Shown piece after piece: positions 27,236-35,608 of a stretch of 60,779 bases of DNA. The stretch is from positions 1 to 60,779 of IMG/VR virus record IMGVR_UViG_3300042982_000029. One strand, written 5' to 3'. Origin of the DNA: a virus. The translations under genes were made by a program, and so were the position numbers. Numbering within the stretch: the first letter of the stretch is position 1; each line of letters opens with the position of its first letter. The notes beneath the pieces were generated by a model. That model was not told where the DNA came from, did not search any database, and saw only the letters and a list, made by a program, of their open reading frames with translations.

Positions 27236-27852
27236 CTAACTACGGATCCGGCATCTATCCCGGCCCGACCACCTCTTCCATCCAGGACGCTGGCTGGGCC
27301 GACCCCGACCTCAAGTGGGGCATGCTCGGCGACTCGATCACGTACCGCTCAGCTCCCAAGCTGCGCGCCGCGTTCGCCCAGGCCGGCGTGGACAGCTTCG
27401 CGATCCGGGCGCACTCCGGGCAGAACTGGGCCGGCTCCAACACCTGGCTCGACTCGCTCACCTACCTCCCCGACAACCTGATCGTGTTCCTCGGCGCCAA
27501 CGACGTCCAGAACCCGTTCGGCGTGCCGGAGCAGATCGCCCGGACCAAGTCGATCATCGGCGAGGGCGTCAACCTGTTCCTCGTCGACACCTACGTCAAC
27601 CGGCCGGCGTACCCGAACCACGACCTGCGCAACTCCGGCCAGGTCAACGGGTACATCCGCCAGGCCGTCGATGCCGCGCACACCGTCAACTGGGTCGCCG
27701 CGATCACCTCCGCCGTCGGCCGGGGCATCCAGCCGGGCTACTACATCCAGGACGGCGTGCACCCGTGGGTGGCCGCCGAGAACGGCCACGGGGACGGCAC
27801 CGCATTCCTCGCGGCGACCGTGATCCAGGCCATTCAGCCGTTCCTCGTGTAA
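27232..27852 (+). CDS. SGNH/GDSL hydrolase
   Basis: 206 residues from a GTG overlapping the previous stop. The SGNH blocks are visible: MLGDSITYRS (nucleophile Ser), VFLGANDVQ (block III Asn) and DGVHPW (block V Asp/His). The family removes acyl groups from polysaccharides or lipids. Between fibre and lysis genes it could trim acetylated surface glycans during adsorption, or aid lysis. Its stop codon lies within a CGTGTAAACG motif. Confidence 0.85.
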   Translation: MTNYGSGIYPGPTTSSIQDAGWADPDLKWGMLGDSITYRSAPKLRAAFAQAGVDSFAIRAHSGQNWAGSNTWLDSLTYLPDNLIVFLGANDVQNPFGVPEQIARTKSIIGEGVNLFLVDTYVNRPAYPNHDLRNSGQVNGYIRQAVDAAHTVNWVAAITSAVGRGIQPGYYIQDGVHPWVAAENGHGDGTAFLAATVIQAIQPFLV

Positions 27853-27855
27853 ACG
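27846..27855 (+). repeat. GTGTAAACG motif supplying a stop codon
   Basis: Full CGTGTAAACG copy; the TAA inside it terminates the SGNH hydrolase. Confidence 0.75.
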
Positions 27856-27932
27856 TTCCAATCAGGCGGCCGGGTTGCGTCAGTCAGCTACCATGGGGTG
27901 ACAGACAATCGCCCCCAAGACTGGACGGCTTC

Positions 27933-28403
27933 ATGACCACAAAGCAGCCCGGCCAGCCTAACCGCTTCTGGCTCGCCTTCACCGTCTCGTCATTCGAGAT
28001 GCCCATCACGCTCGCGTTCGGCCTGTACGGCCTCGCCAGCCTGATCTTCAGTGACTTCATCACCCCGCCCTCCGTCGATCTCACGTACAGCGTGTGGCTC
28101 GTTATCATCTGGCATCTCCTCATGGCCCTGGGCGGCTTTGGCTCTGCAATCGGCCGGCTCTTTGAGTGGGAGAGGCTTGAGATGTCAGGCCTCTCCGCAC
28201 TGGGCCTGTCGTGCGTCTACTACATGATCGCGACCTACCTGATCAACCACGAAGCAGCGTTCGGTCTCACCGTGCTCCTGCTGGCGCTCGCCATTGCGTG
28301 CGCGATCCGAATGTACGTCCTACGAAAGTCTCTCAAGGCTCAGGATGTCGTCCGCAACGTAGTGGAGGCGCTCCGACACAATCACAACGGAGACGACTCG
28401 TGA
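27933..28403 (+). CDS. Membrane protein (about 4 segments)
   Basis: 156 residues with hydrophobic stretches at ITLAFGLYGLASLIF, YSVWLVIIWHLLMALGGFG, LSALGLSCVYYMIATYLI and LTVLLLALAIACAI. The C-terminus is basic and cytosolic-looking. It lies at the head of the lysis region, so it may be a holin or accessory. GTGA coupling with the next gene. Confidence 0.7.
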   Translation: MTTKQPGQPNRFWLAFTVSSFEMPITLAFGLYGLASLIFSDFITPPSVDLTYSVWLVIIWHLLMALGGFGSAIGRLFEWERLEMSGLSALGLSCVYYMIATYLINHEAAFGLTVLLLALAIACAIRMYVLRKSLKAQDVVRNVVEALRHNHNGDDS

Positions 28404-28861
28404 TCACGCTACTTCTCATCCTCGCGGCTGACCCGACCACCTGGGACACCATCATCGGCACGGGCGGCTGGGCCGGCGCGCTCGGCATCATCGCATTCAT
28501 CGCCAAGCAGGGCGTCGACGCCTGGGTGGCCCACCGACGCGACAAGCGGGAGGGCATCGACGCTGAGCAGAAGGAAGTGCTCGGCGAGGTCGGCGCGGCC
28601 GTCGGCAATGCCTCGACCGTCAACGCGCTCATGCTCAAGTCGCTGGAGAACCTGGCGCAGGAGAACGAGCGGCTCCTGGCTCGCAACTCCCACCTCGAGG
28701 ACCTGAACGCCCAGAAGGACGCGAAGATCGACGAGCGGGACAAGACGATCGAGCAGCTCAAGGCCAACCTGGAGGAGTGGGTGTCTCGCGGCCAGCAGTA
28801 CGTCGAGCAGATCACTAACTACCAGCGGCTCCTCCGCGAGCAGGAGGGCGAGGTAGACTAG
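28400..28861 (+). CDS. Membrane-anchored coiled-coil protein
   Basis: 153 residues. One hydrophobic N-terminal region (ITLLLILAADP, WAGALGIIAFIA) is followed by a long coiled coil (NLAQENERLLARNSHLEDLN). GTG start overlapping the previous stop. In the lysis region a spanin-like or holin-partner role is possible; not demonstrated. Confidence 0.7.
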   Translation: MITLLLILAADPTTWDTIIGTGGWAGALGIIAFIAKQGVDAWVAHRRDKREGIDAEQKEVLGEVGAAVGNASTVNALMLKSLENLAQENERLLARNSHLEDLNAQKDAKIDERDKTIEQLKANLEEWVSRGQQYVEQITNYQRLLREQEGEVD

Positions 28862-28895
28862 CAGGGATAAGCCCGCTCGTCTACCCGGAGAAGCT

Positions 28896-29771
28896 ATGCC
28901 TACCTCACAGAACGGCTGGCCCGCGAACGACGTTTCGCGCACCGCCAGCTACAAGATCGCCGGCACCACTCGCGCGCTGCGACTCGTCAAGGGTCCGGCC
29001 GGCGAGCTGCTGGCCCTGCTCGCCGCCTGGATCGACGCCAACGTCGAGGTCATGGACAAGGACGCCGAGCTCGACGACTGGGGCTACGCGGAGCGGCCGA
29101 TTCGCGGCTCCACGACCACCCTGTCGAACCACGCGTCCGGCACGGCCTTCGACTACAACGCCACCCAGCACCCCCTGGGCACGACCGGCAACTGGTCGTA
29201 CGCGGAGAAGTCGAAGATCAACGCCAAGCTGAAGCAGCTCGGCAACGTCGTGCGCTGGGGCGAGAACTACTCCGGTCGCAAGGACCCTATGCACTTCGAG
29301 ATCAACGTGCGCCCGACGGCGGCCGGCCTGGCCGCGATCAACCGGGCGATCACCGCGATCAAGGGCGCCCCGGCGCCGGTCAAGGACGTCCCGAACGACG
29401 GCATCGATATGACGGTCGTGGCGGCCTCGATCCGGTACGGCGCGAACGGCGGCTACTTCCACGCCGGCCAGACCACCGGCCCCAACTCGGCCGGCGCGGA
29501 CATCGACATCTTCCTCGCCTGGTGGCTGCGGCTGAACCGGAACGTCAACGCCGACGTGAAGGCCAAGGTCGAGCGCGACGTGCGCGTGTATCGTGCGCTC
29601 CGGGCCATCGCGGCCAGGAGCGACGCGGCGGCGGACTGGAAGCGCGCCGGCGCTCAGCTCACCGGCATCATCAAGTCGTTCCAGGCGCGGTACCGCCTGG
29701 ACGTCGACGGCATCTTCGGCCCGCAGTGCGCTGCCGTGATGCGCCACGACAACTACGTCGTCATCCTCTGA
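28896..29771 (+). CDS. Endolysin, M15 peptidase plus wall-binding domain
   Basis: 291 residues. The peptidase has the zinc motif SNHASGTAFDYN and a downstream DPMHFEINV, as in VanY/M15 L-Ala-D-Glu peptidases. The C-terminus (IIKSFQARYRLDVDGIFGPQ) is a peptidoglycan-binding domain of the FQxxxGLxxDGIxGPxT type. It should cut wall peptides at lysis, after holin action. GGAGAAG precedes the ATG. Confidence 0.9.
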   Translation: MPTSQNGWPANDVSRTASYKIAGTTRALRLVKGPAGELLALLAAWIDANVEVMDKDAELDDWGYAERPIRGSTTTLSNHASGTAFDYNATQHPLGTTGNWSYAEKSKINAKLKQLGNVVRWGENYSGRKDPMHFEINVRPTAAGLAAINRAITAIKGAPAPVKDVPNDGIDMTVVAASIRYGANGGYFHAGQTTGPNSAGADIDIFLAWWLRLNRNVNADVKAKVERDVRVYRALRAIAARSDAAADWKRAGAQLTGIIKSFQARYRLDVDGIFGPQCAAVMRHDNYVVIL

Positions 29772-29790
29772 CAGGGAGAACCACATCACC

Positions 29791-30303
29791 ATGAACACCT
29801 CCGTGAAGCTGTTCGGCAAGGACCCGGCTCTGGTCGGCGCCTTCCTGCAGTCCCTCCTGGCCGCGCTGCTGGGCCTCGGGGTCATCCCGGGCCTGAACAG
29901 CGAGACCGCCGCGCTGATCTCGGTCGCCGGTGCGGCCGTGTTCGGCGGCTACGCGGCGTTCGCGATCAAGCAGAACGTCCTGCCGGCCGTGGTCGCGGCC
30001 TTCCAGGCGCTGGCGGCCGTCGCGGTGGGCTTCGGCCTGGGCGACGTCCTGGCGGCGCATGGGTACGACGCGACCCTGCTGACTGGCCTCGCGACTGCCG
30101 TACTGACCGCCGGCCTCGGCCTGTTCCTGCGGACCCAGGCTGACCCGAAGGCCGGCTCGCCGGCCGACCCGGACCCGGTCACTCCTCAGCCGGTCGTGGT
30201 CAACGTCGCTGCTGCGCCGTCCCTGGCTCAGCACAGCGCTGACGACGAGCCGGAGTTCGTGAACGGCGAGGCCCTCGACGGGGAGCACGACCACCTCGCC
30301 TGA
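29791..30303 (+). CDS. Holin
   Basis: 170 residues right after the endolysin. About four hydrophobic segments (FLQSLLAALLGLGVIPG, LISVAGAAVFGGYAAFA, VVAAFQALAAVAVGFGLG, TGLATAVLTAGLGLFL) and a long acidic, Pro-rich C-terminus fit an actinophage holin. Confidence 0.8.
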   Translation: MNTSVKLFGKDPALVGAFLQSLLAALLGLGVIPGLNSETAALISVAGAAVFGGYAAFAIKQNVLPAVVAAFQALAAVAVGFGLGDVLAAHGYDATLLTGLATAVLTAGLGLFLRTQADPKAGSPADPDPVTPQPVVVNVAAAPSLAQHSADDEPEFVNGEALDGEHDHLA

Positions 30304-30317
30304 CCGATCCCCCGGAG

Positions 30318-30345
30318 ACCCCCGCAGCCTGTTGACTGCGGGGGT
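30318..30345 (+). terminator. Intrinsic terminator after holin
   Basis: Stem ACCCCCGCAG / CTGCGGGGGT with an 8-base loop, followed by TCTTC. Confidence 0.85.
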
Positions 30346-30366
30346 TCTTCATGTCACGATGGGTAG

Positions 30367-30546
30367 ATGGCTACACATCCGAAGAAGGCGAAGTCGCCGA
30401 AGAAGGTGAGCAAGGCCAAGGTCGCCGAGGCGGTCAAGGTAAATGGGCAGTGGCGGGTCAAGTGCTACAAGTGCGGCCTGCTTCAGCCGCACTACGGGAG
30501 CTGGACGACGGCCGCCACGGCGGCCTGGAAGCACGGGAAGCACTGA
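30367..30546 (+). CDS. Small basic zinc-ribbon-like protein (59 aa)
   Basis: A short frame: MATHPKKAKSPKKV, then QWRVKCYKCGLLQPHYGSW and a helix ending in WKHGKH. The Lys-rich start plus CxxC and His residues suggests nucleic-acid binding. It is the last rightward gene, between two terminators. Confidence 0.6.
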   Translation: MATHPKKAKSPKKVSKAKVAEAVKVNGQWRVKCYKCGLLQPHYGSWTTAATAAWKHGKH

Positions 30547-30567
30547 GAGCCGATCTGAGCGCCTGAA

Positions 30568-30599
30568 AGGCCCCGGGGTCCTACTGGACGCCGGGGCCT
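30568..30599. terminator. Bidirectional terminator at the arm junction
   Basis: Stem AGGCCCCGG / CCGGGGCCT with an inner GTCC/GGAC, between the convergent ends of the rightward and leftward arms. Confidence 0.85.
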
Positions 30600-30606
30600 C
30601 CGCACG

Positions 30607-31506
30607 TCAGACAGGGGCGGCAAGGCGCTCGTTCTGGCCGGCAATCTGGTCCTGCCTCTCGCGGGCCAGCCGTAGCCTGATCTCCCAGACCTTCGGGTCG
30701 AGCCGATCGGGCACCGCGTGGAAGATGTCGAACGGCCCGTCGTGGTCCTTCGGGAACCGCCAAAAGTCGCCGTCCGAGTAGTGCCCGGTCCGCGACCGCC
30801 GAGCTCGAGCCTCGATGGCATCCTCGGCCTGCTGGCGGAGCAGGGCCGGAAGGCCGCTCTGCTGGCCGCTATCGACGTTGATGCGCGACCGGCCGGCCAT
30901 TACGCCGCCCGTCGCCGACACGTCCTCCAGCGGCAGCTCGCGGCCCTCGCGCACGCGCCTGGCCGGTGGGTCCTCCAGGTAGCTCACGATCCGCTTGGCC
31001 ATGTCGAGCGAGGTGATGTTCCCCAGGACGTCGTGGTTGCAGGACCGGGTGCCGGTGCACAGCAGGCCGCGCACCTCGTTGGTCTCGTGGTTGTGGTCGA
31101 CGGCCAGGCGCTTCGTGCGGGGCTTCTTCCGGCAGATGTAGCACGCCCCACCCTGCGCCTGGTAGATCGCCAGGTAGGTGTCGTACGAGATCCCGTACGT
31201 CTTCAGGATGTGAGCTGAATACGCCGCCTCGGAGGTACAGGCCTTGCAGCGGCTTCCCTGGACGTACCAGAGCGGCACGTAGAAGTTGCAGCCGGAGCAC
31301 CAGCGTCGGCCGGCCGGCCAAGCGCTCGACGGCCGGGTGGCCGCCTCGCCCCACTTCACGATGCCCTTTGGTCGGCGCTGTTTCGCCTCGGCGATCTGGT
31401 CGTCGATGAGCAGGCGGTCGACCCGGTGCCAGTAGCAGAAGTGCGACGGGGCATCCTTGCGTAACTCACAGCCGGGCTGTTTACACGGCTTCGGGGCAGC
31501 AGGCAT
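30607..31506 (-). CDS. Endonuclease VII family nuclease
   Basis: 299 residues, last gene of the leftward arm. Zinc-type pairs (CSGC, CKAC, CYIC) precede the core LAVDHNHETNEVRGLLC and SCNHDVLGN, the endonuclease VII signature. The enzyme resolves branched DNA before packaging. N-terminal CKQPGCE and FCYWH form another finger; the C-terminal 100 residues are unfamiliar. The ATG at 31506 is favoured over a TTG at 31524 at the edge of the terminator. CTGTTTACACGG at 31477 is a motif copy with one end base changed. Confidence 0.85.
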   Translation of the reverse strand: MPAAPKPCKQPGCELRKDAPSHFCYWHRVDRLLIDDQIAEAKQRRPKGIVKWGEAATRPSSAWPAGRRWCSGCNFYVPLWYVQGSRCKACTSEAAYSAHILKTYGISYDTYLAIYQAQGGACYICRKKPRTKRLAVDHNHETNEVRGLLCTGTRSCNHDVLGNITSLDMAKRIVSYLEDPPARRVREGRELPLEDVSATGGVMAGRSRINVDSGQQSGLPALLRQQAEDAIEARARRSRTGHYSDGDFWRFPKDHDGPFDIFHAVPDRLDPKVWEIRLRLARERQDQIAGQNERLAAPV

Positions 31507-31524
31507 GGATCCAGGGTACGACAA

Positions 31525-31558
31525 AGGACCCCCCAGCCTTGCGAGGCTGGGGGGTCCT
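31525..31558 (-). terminator. Intrinsic terminator
   Basis: Perfect 14-bp stem AGGACCCCCCAGCC / GGCTGGGGGGTCCT with a 6-base loop, between the SSB-like gene and the endonuclease VII gene. Confidence 0.85.
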
Positions 31559-31581
31559 GGGCGATCCCCCTGATCAGGCGA

Positions 31582-32184
31582 TCAGAATGGGGGCTCCCCG
31601 TCGGACGGGCCGTCGGCCGGAGCCGAGTCGCCGCCACCGAACGGGTCGTCCTGCGGCGCCTCGGCCTTCGCGCGCTTCGGGTAGTGCCCGAGAGCGATCT
31701 TGGCCTCGAAGCCGTTCTGGGCCCGCTTCTCCGGCTGCGACGGGTCCTTCTTCTTCTCGACGAGCTCGACCTGGATCAGGGTTCCCTCGTCGATCCGGCC
31801 GCCTGCCGCCTGCTGCGCGTAGGCCATCTGGTTGAACAGGGCCTTGGTGGCGCCCTTGGCAGCCTTGCCGGCCCAGAGCGACTGCTCCTCGGAGCCCTTG
31901 TGCTGGTGGACCTTCACGGGCGAGTCCTTGCCAGGACCCTCGTGCTCGATGACGCGGATGACGGCCGCCATCTTCGGCTGCGGCTCCTCGCCGTCCCGAG
32001 CGGGCCAGAACGCCGGCTTGCCGGTGTTGAAGTCCCGCTGCTGGACCCAGTCAGCCTTGCCGAGCGCCTCGAAGTAGCGCTTGGTGCCCACGGGGTAGAT
32101 GACGTCCGGGTCCTCCGGGGTCGTCCACGACACGGTCGGCGTGCTGGAGATGTCGAACGGGTCGAAGTCGTCGGTGTTTGCCAT
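31582..32184 (-). CDS. Putative ssDNA-binding protein
   Basis: 200 residues. The middle part mixes strands and charged helices (KMAAVIRVIEHEGPGK, GFEAKIALGHYPKRAK). The C-terminus is flexible and acidic (DDPFGGGDSAPADGPSDGEPPF region) and ends in Pro-Pro-Phe, like the acidic tips by which SSB proteins recruit partners. It has its own promoter and lies close to a RecB-like nuclease gene. Function is inferred from the tail and context. Confidence 0.5.
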   Translation of the reverse strand: MANTDDFDPFDISSTPTVSWTTPEDPDVIYPVGTKRYFEALGKADWVQQRDFNTGKPAFWPARDGEEPQPKMAAVIRVIEHEGPGKDSPVKVHQHKGSEEQSLWAGKAAKGATKALFNQMAYAQQAAGGRIDEGTLIQVELVEKKKDPSQPEKRAQNGFEAKIALGHYPKRAKAEAPQDDPFGGGDSAPADGPSDGEPPF

Positions 32185-32204
32185 GGTGGCTGGTTCCTCC
32201 TGTG

Positions 32205-32230
32205 GTTGATGTACCAGTTGATCAGTTGAT
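32205..32230 (-). repeat. Three GTTGAT repeats in the leader of the SSB-like gene
   Basis: GTTGAT at 32205-32210, 32217-32222 and 32225-32230, between the -10 element and the ribosome site. They could be a binding site for self-regulation. Confidence 0.5.
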
Positions 32231-32239
32231 CTGAGAAGT

Positions 32240-32268
32240 ACTATACAGGGCGCCGCCGACAAAATCAA
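32240..32268 (-). promoter_or_regulatory. Sigma-70-like promoter for SSB-like gene
   Basis: On the minus strand TTGATT (32263-32268), 17-base spacer, TATAGT (32240-32245). Confidence 0.65.
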
Positions 32269-32276
32269 CGGCGCCC
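32248..32276 (-). terminator. Hairpin after dNTP-hydrolase-like gene
   Basis: Stem GGGCGCCG (32248-32255) / CGGCGCCC (32269-32276), just after the stop of the gene at 32282. It overlaps the promoter above. Confidence 0.6.
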
Positions 32277-32281
32277 CGCTT

Positions 32282-33187
32282 TCAGAGTTTGGTGATGTAC
32301 TTCGGGTTCACGAACGTGGCTCGGTTGACCTGGCCACACAGGCCGTAGTACGCCGTGTCGTAGTTGACGTCGTACCGGATCTGGCCGTCGACCTTGCGGA
32401 TGCCGGAGATCGCGCCGGTCCGCACGGGGGCGTCCGGAAGGCGGAGCTCGACCTGGTCGTCCAGCTCGAGGGTCGGTTCCTTCTGGACGAGCCGGGCGGC
32501 GATGGAGTACGAGCCGTTGCCGTTGTCGGTGATCTTCGGGTTCGGGATGTAGGTCCGGATGAACGACCCGTCGTCGCCGGTGTGCTCGATGAGCAGTGGC
32601 CAGCCGTCCAGCAGGGGGGCGGGCTCGATCTCCTCGGTCGGCGCCACTCCGGCCTCGTTGCTTTCTGGGTCCGGATCCGACCAGCCGACGTGGCGCATGG
32701 CCGCTTGCCAGCCGTTGTAGAATTCCTCCGACTTCTCGTCGTCGGTCAGGCGTTCCTCGGTCGGCGCCACGCCGGCCTCGTTGCGCCGGACCACCGTGGA
32801 CGGCCGGTCGTCGAGCTCCGGGTGCGTCTCCAGCCACTCGAGCAGCGCGAAGGCGTGCCAGGCGACCGCCGCCAGGTGCGACGTACCGGGTCGCGGGACG
32901 CCGTCGATGATCGCGCGCGGGTCGTCGGTCCCGGCGTACGCGGCCGGGTCGACGTCCTCTCCGGCCCAGAAGGCGTTGGCGTGCCCGAGCAGTGCCCGGT
33001 ACGACCACGACCACTGGTAGCCGTTCCGCCAGTTGTCCAGGCCGTTGACCTGGTCGTACTTCAGCGAGCCGACGCCGTACCGGGCGGCCAGCTCAGCGAG
33101 CGGGCCGGCGGGAATCTGGTCATACCGCTCGATCTTGAGGTCCTTGGCACCGCCGGTCTTGCTGACGTGCCGGGTGGGTTCACTCAT
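32282..33187 (-). CDS. dATP/dGTP diphosphohydrolase-like protein
   Basis: 301 residues. The N-terminal 130 residues (GAKDLKIERYDQIPAGPL, RYGVGSLKYD, NWRNGYQWSWSYRALLGHA, FWAGEDVD, SHLAAVAWHAFALLEW) match the domain labelled dATP/dGTP diphosphohydrolase N-terminal (former DUF5664), as I recall it. Such enzymes reshape the dNTP pool. A linker with the decapeptide NEAGVAPTEE twice joins a second beta-rich domain of unknown role. No PurZ-like gene is seen, so base substitution in phage DNA is not supported. Confidence 0.65.
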   Translation of the reverse strand: MSEPTRHVSKTGGAKDLKIERYDQIPAGPLAELAARYGVGSLKYDQVNGLDNWRNGYQWSWSYRALLGHANAFWAGEDVDPAAYAGTDDPRAIIDGVPRPGTSHLAAVAWHAFALLEWLETHPELDDRPSTVVRRNEAGVAPTEERLTDDEKSEEFYNGWQAAMRHVGWSDPDPESNEAGVAPTEEIEPAPLLDGWPLLIEHTGDDGSFIRTYIPNPKITDNGNGSYSIAARLVQKEPTLELDDQVELRLPDAPVRTGAISGIRKVDGQIRYDVNYDTAYYGLCGQVNRATFVNPKYITKL

Positions 33188-33404
33188 GCTTGTCGTGCTC
33201 CTTCCTGTAGGTCTTGCGCGTGTAAACGGTGGAGAGCTCGAGGCCGACCTCCAGGGCGTCCGCGTGCATCTCGGCGATCGTCCCCATGGCCTCCTGGAGC
33301 GACTCGCAGTCGACGGTACCGCTAGATCCGTCGGCCCACCAGAGCCATTCCACCCTGTGAGACACGCCAAGGTCGTGGTTGGAGAGGTCCGGGAGCGCGC
33401 TCAT
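33180..33404 (-). CDS. Small hypothetical protein (74 aa)
   Basis: Trp-rich start (VEWLWWADGSSG) and a helical acidic middle; overlaps both neighbours by a few bases. A CGTGTAAACG motif lies inside it (33219-33228). Confidence 0.6.
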   Translation of the reverse strand: MSALPDLSNHDLGVSHRVEWLWWADGSSGTVDCESLQEAMGTIAEMHADALEVGLELSTVYTRKTYRKEHDKHE

Positions 33405-33571
33405 CCGCCGAACCTTTTCAGCAGCGCGTCGAGCAGCGCGTTCGTGGTGAGCTGGGCTGCGAGCTGTTCCTTGGACACCTGGAGTTGCTCGGCCGCGATC
33501 TCGCGGATCTTCTTCGTCTCCCGGGCCTGCTCGAGCTGAGCAGACTTCACCAGGTTGTCGATGGCGCCCAT
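33401..33571 (-). CDS. Small coiled-coil protein (56 aa)
   Basis: MGAIDNLVKSAQLEQARETK and KEQLAAQLTTNALLDALLKR form a helical heptad pattern. Overlaps both neighbours (ATGA-type junctions). Possibly a partner of the exonuclease; unknown. Confidence 0.55.
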   Translation of the reverse strand: MGAIDNLVKSAQLEQARETKKIREIAAEQLQVSKEQLAAQLTTNALLDALLKRFGG

Positions 33572-34638
33572 CAGATCCCCTGCTCGGCTTCCTGGAGTTC
33601 GTCGCGACGCTTGCGGGACGCCTCGGTCATCTCGTCGGTCCAGATCGGCTGGTACTGCGACCAGATCGCCTTCAGCTCCTCGTACGTGATCGCCGCAGCG
33701 AGCCGGTCGAGGATGGCCTGGGTGGCGAGCTGGCGGGCCCGCTTGCCCTTCACGTGCTTCAGCCGCTTGGACTGCAACACCTTGCCGGCCGTCTCGTACC
33801 GGGCGTCGCGGACCTGTGCGGCCAGCTCGCAGTTCTTGTAGCCCCACTCGATGTCGACCTCGGACACCTTGACCTCGCCGACGCCGCCGTTCTGGTCGGC
33901 CTTGACCGACAGGAGCAGCGCGAACTCCTGGTTCACCGGGCCCGGGTCGAACCCGTAGTTCCGGATGACGTACTCCTGGAGCGTGATGCGCTCGCCGGTC
34001 TCCGGGTCGTACACGAGGCTGTGGGCGTAGTTGGCGAACTGACAACCGAAGCCCAGGTTGTTCTGGTTGCGCCCGTTCTTCGTGTCGCCGATGATCAGCC
34101 CGAACCCGTTGATGTAGAACAGGTGGTCGAACGTGCCGGCGACCCGGAGCGCGTCGTTGACGACGAAGACCTCGGAGCCGCAGCGGCGTACGTCGTTGAT
34201 CGCGAGCCACTCGTTGAACGAGGCGAGCTCGGTGATCACGGAGATCGGCACGAAGCCGGCGTAGTCCTCCTCGGTGACCGCGTGGACCACGGTGCCCCGG
34301 TCGGCACGCTCGGTGATCCGGACGGAGTCGAGAGCCCGCTCGATGAAGCCGTCCAGGCGCTTGCCGGACGCGGTCTTGATCGGCTTGTCGGGCTCGTCGA
34401 AGCCGGTGGTGTACGGCTCGAGGGCGCACATGTCGGCCAGGTCGCGGCGCCGGCCCAGCGCGACGGCGAGGTTGCGCATGTGCCACGTCTCGAGGAAGCG
34501 GTCGTCGGTCAGGTAGCCGCCCAGGGAGCTGGACCGCGTGTAGACCTGCGTGGAGCCGTCTTCCTGGAGGATCAGCGGGCCGCCGCTGGACGGGTCGCGC
34601 TCGATCGGGTCGAGGGCGAACGGATCAGTCTCAGACAT
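33571..34638 (-). CDS. RecB/Cas4-like PD-(D/E)XK exonuclease
   Basis: 355 residues. RADRGTVVHAVTEEDY, VAGTFDHLFYINGFGLIIGD and the following TKNG provide the G-x-x-H, Asp and D-x-K residues of RecB-family nucleases; KNCELAAQVRDARYE and later helices complete the fold. It probably resects DNA ends for recombination together with the SSB-like protein and endonuclease VII. The ATG at 34638 is favoured over an upstream start because it follows the neighbouring gene's overlap. Confidence 0.75.
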   Translation of the reverse strand: MSETDPFALDPIERDPSSGGPLILQEDGSTQVYTRSSSLGGYLTDDRFLETWHMRNLAVALGRRRDLADMCALEPYTTGFDEPDKPIKTASGKRLDGFIERALDSVRITERADRGTVVHAVTEEDYAGFVPISVITELASFNEWLAINDVRRCGSEVFVVNDALRVAGTFDHLFYINGFGLIIGDTKNGRNQNNLGFGCQFANYAHSLVYDPETGERITLQEYVIRNYGFDPGPVNQEFALLLSVKADQNGGVGEVKVSEVDIEWGYKNCELAAQVRDARYETAGKVLQSKRLKHVKGKRARQLATQAILDRLAAAITYEELKAIWSQYQPIWTDEMTEASRKRRDELQEAEQGI

Positions 34639-34972
34639 CAGTCTCCCTTGCAATGTGACGCCGGAGCGTCGTGATGTGAATGCCCAGCCTACTCGCGATC
34701 TGGGCGTCTGTAAAGCCCTCGCCGCGCCGGCCGAGGATCTCGTACTCGTCCATGATGTCCTCGTGTGTCAGGCGCTGGCGCTCGTGGTCGATCAGGCCAT
34801 CCGGATCACCGCCGCGCCGGGCTGCGTCGATGGGCTTCTGGTAGCACCGGCTGCAGAGCCCCCTGGCGTGCGCGCGGGCGTGGGTCATCTTGAAGAGCCG
34901 GGGGTTCGTGGTCTCGACAGATTTCCAGGCGCGCACGGGGACCAGGCGGCGCTGGCAGTCGGTGCAGTTCAC
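34631..34972 (-). CDS. Zinc-finger/HTH DNA-binding protein
   Basis: 113 residues, GTG start. CTDC near the start and LCSRCY later could bind one zinc; the C-terminus GFTDAQIASRLGIHITTLRR is a helix-turn-helix. Probably a regulator. The next gene upstream has the same layout. Confidence 0.65.
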   Translation of the reverse strand: MNCTDCQRRLVPVRAWKSVETTNPRLFKMTHARAHARGLCSRCYQKPIDAARRGGDPDGLIDHERQRLTHEDIMDEYEILGRRGEGFTDAQIASRLGIHITTLRRHIARETDV

Positions 34973-35589
34973 GCTGCAGTGTACCCGTTCCGGTAGACCA
35001 TGATGTCGTGGGTGTCGAGCCAGGTGAGGTCGTAGTCGACGTACCCCTCGGTCTTCCAGTGCCGCAGGTTGCGGGACAGCTCCTCCTCGGTTATGCCGAG
35101 CTTGTCGGAGATCTCGCGGATCCCTCGGCCCATCGAATGGAAGAACTGGACCTCTTCGATGATGGCCTGGCGCCGGAAGACGCGCTCGTCGCGGCGCTCG
35201 TAGGCCTGGCCGGCGCGGCGCAGGAACCGCTGGATCGAGCCGATGTCCATCTGCAGCATGAAGGCGATCTCGCCGATCGGGTCGCGGAAGCCCTCGCGGA
35301 CCAGGCCCCGGTACATGCCGGCGACCTTCTGGGCGCGCTTCTCAGCCTCGGCCTTGCGTGCGGCGTTGTGCTCCTCGGGCGACCGGCGCTCCATGTGGAG
35401 GCGGCACTGCCCGGCGGACTCGTTGCGGTAGTAGCCGGCGTTCTGCCAGAGCCGACGCTGCGCCTTGCCCGCCTTGTCCCAGATGCCGCCGGTGACGAGT
35501 TTGCGGTCGCAGTCGTCGTCCGTGCAGGTCCCGACAGTCTCAGGGTAACTGTCGTCCAGGTCGGCGAGGTCATATTCGGTGATCGTCAT
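34969..35589 (-). CDS. HTH regulator with N-terminal Cys region
   Basis: 206 residues. GTCTDDDCDRK and GQCRLHMERRSPEEH suggest a metal site; two helical regions follow (PIGEIAFMLQMDIGSIQRFL and GIREISDKLGITEEELSRNL), each reading like a helix-turn-helix. It has its own promoter with an 8-bp inverted repeat at the likely transcription start, which suggests self-control. Confidence 0.65.
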   Translation of the reverse strand: MTITEYDLADLDDSYPETVGTCTDDDCDRKLVTGGIWDKAGKAQRRLWQNAGYYRNESAGQCRLHMERRSPEEHNAARKAEAEKRAQKVAGMYRGLVREGFRDPIGEIAFMLQMDIGSIQRFLRRAGQAYERRDERVFRRQAIIEEVQFFHSMGRGIREISDKLGITEEELSRNLRHWKTEGYVDYDLTWLDTHDIMVYRNGYTAA

Positions 35590-35608
35590 GGGTCTCCTCC
35601 CGTTCGGG

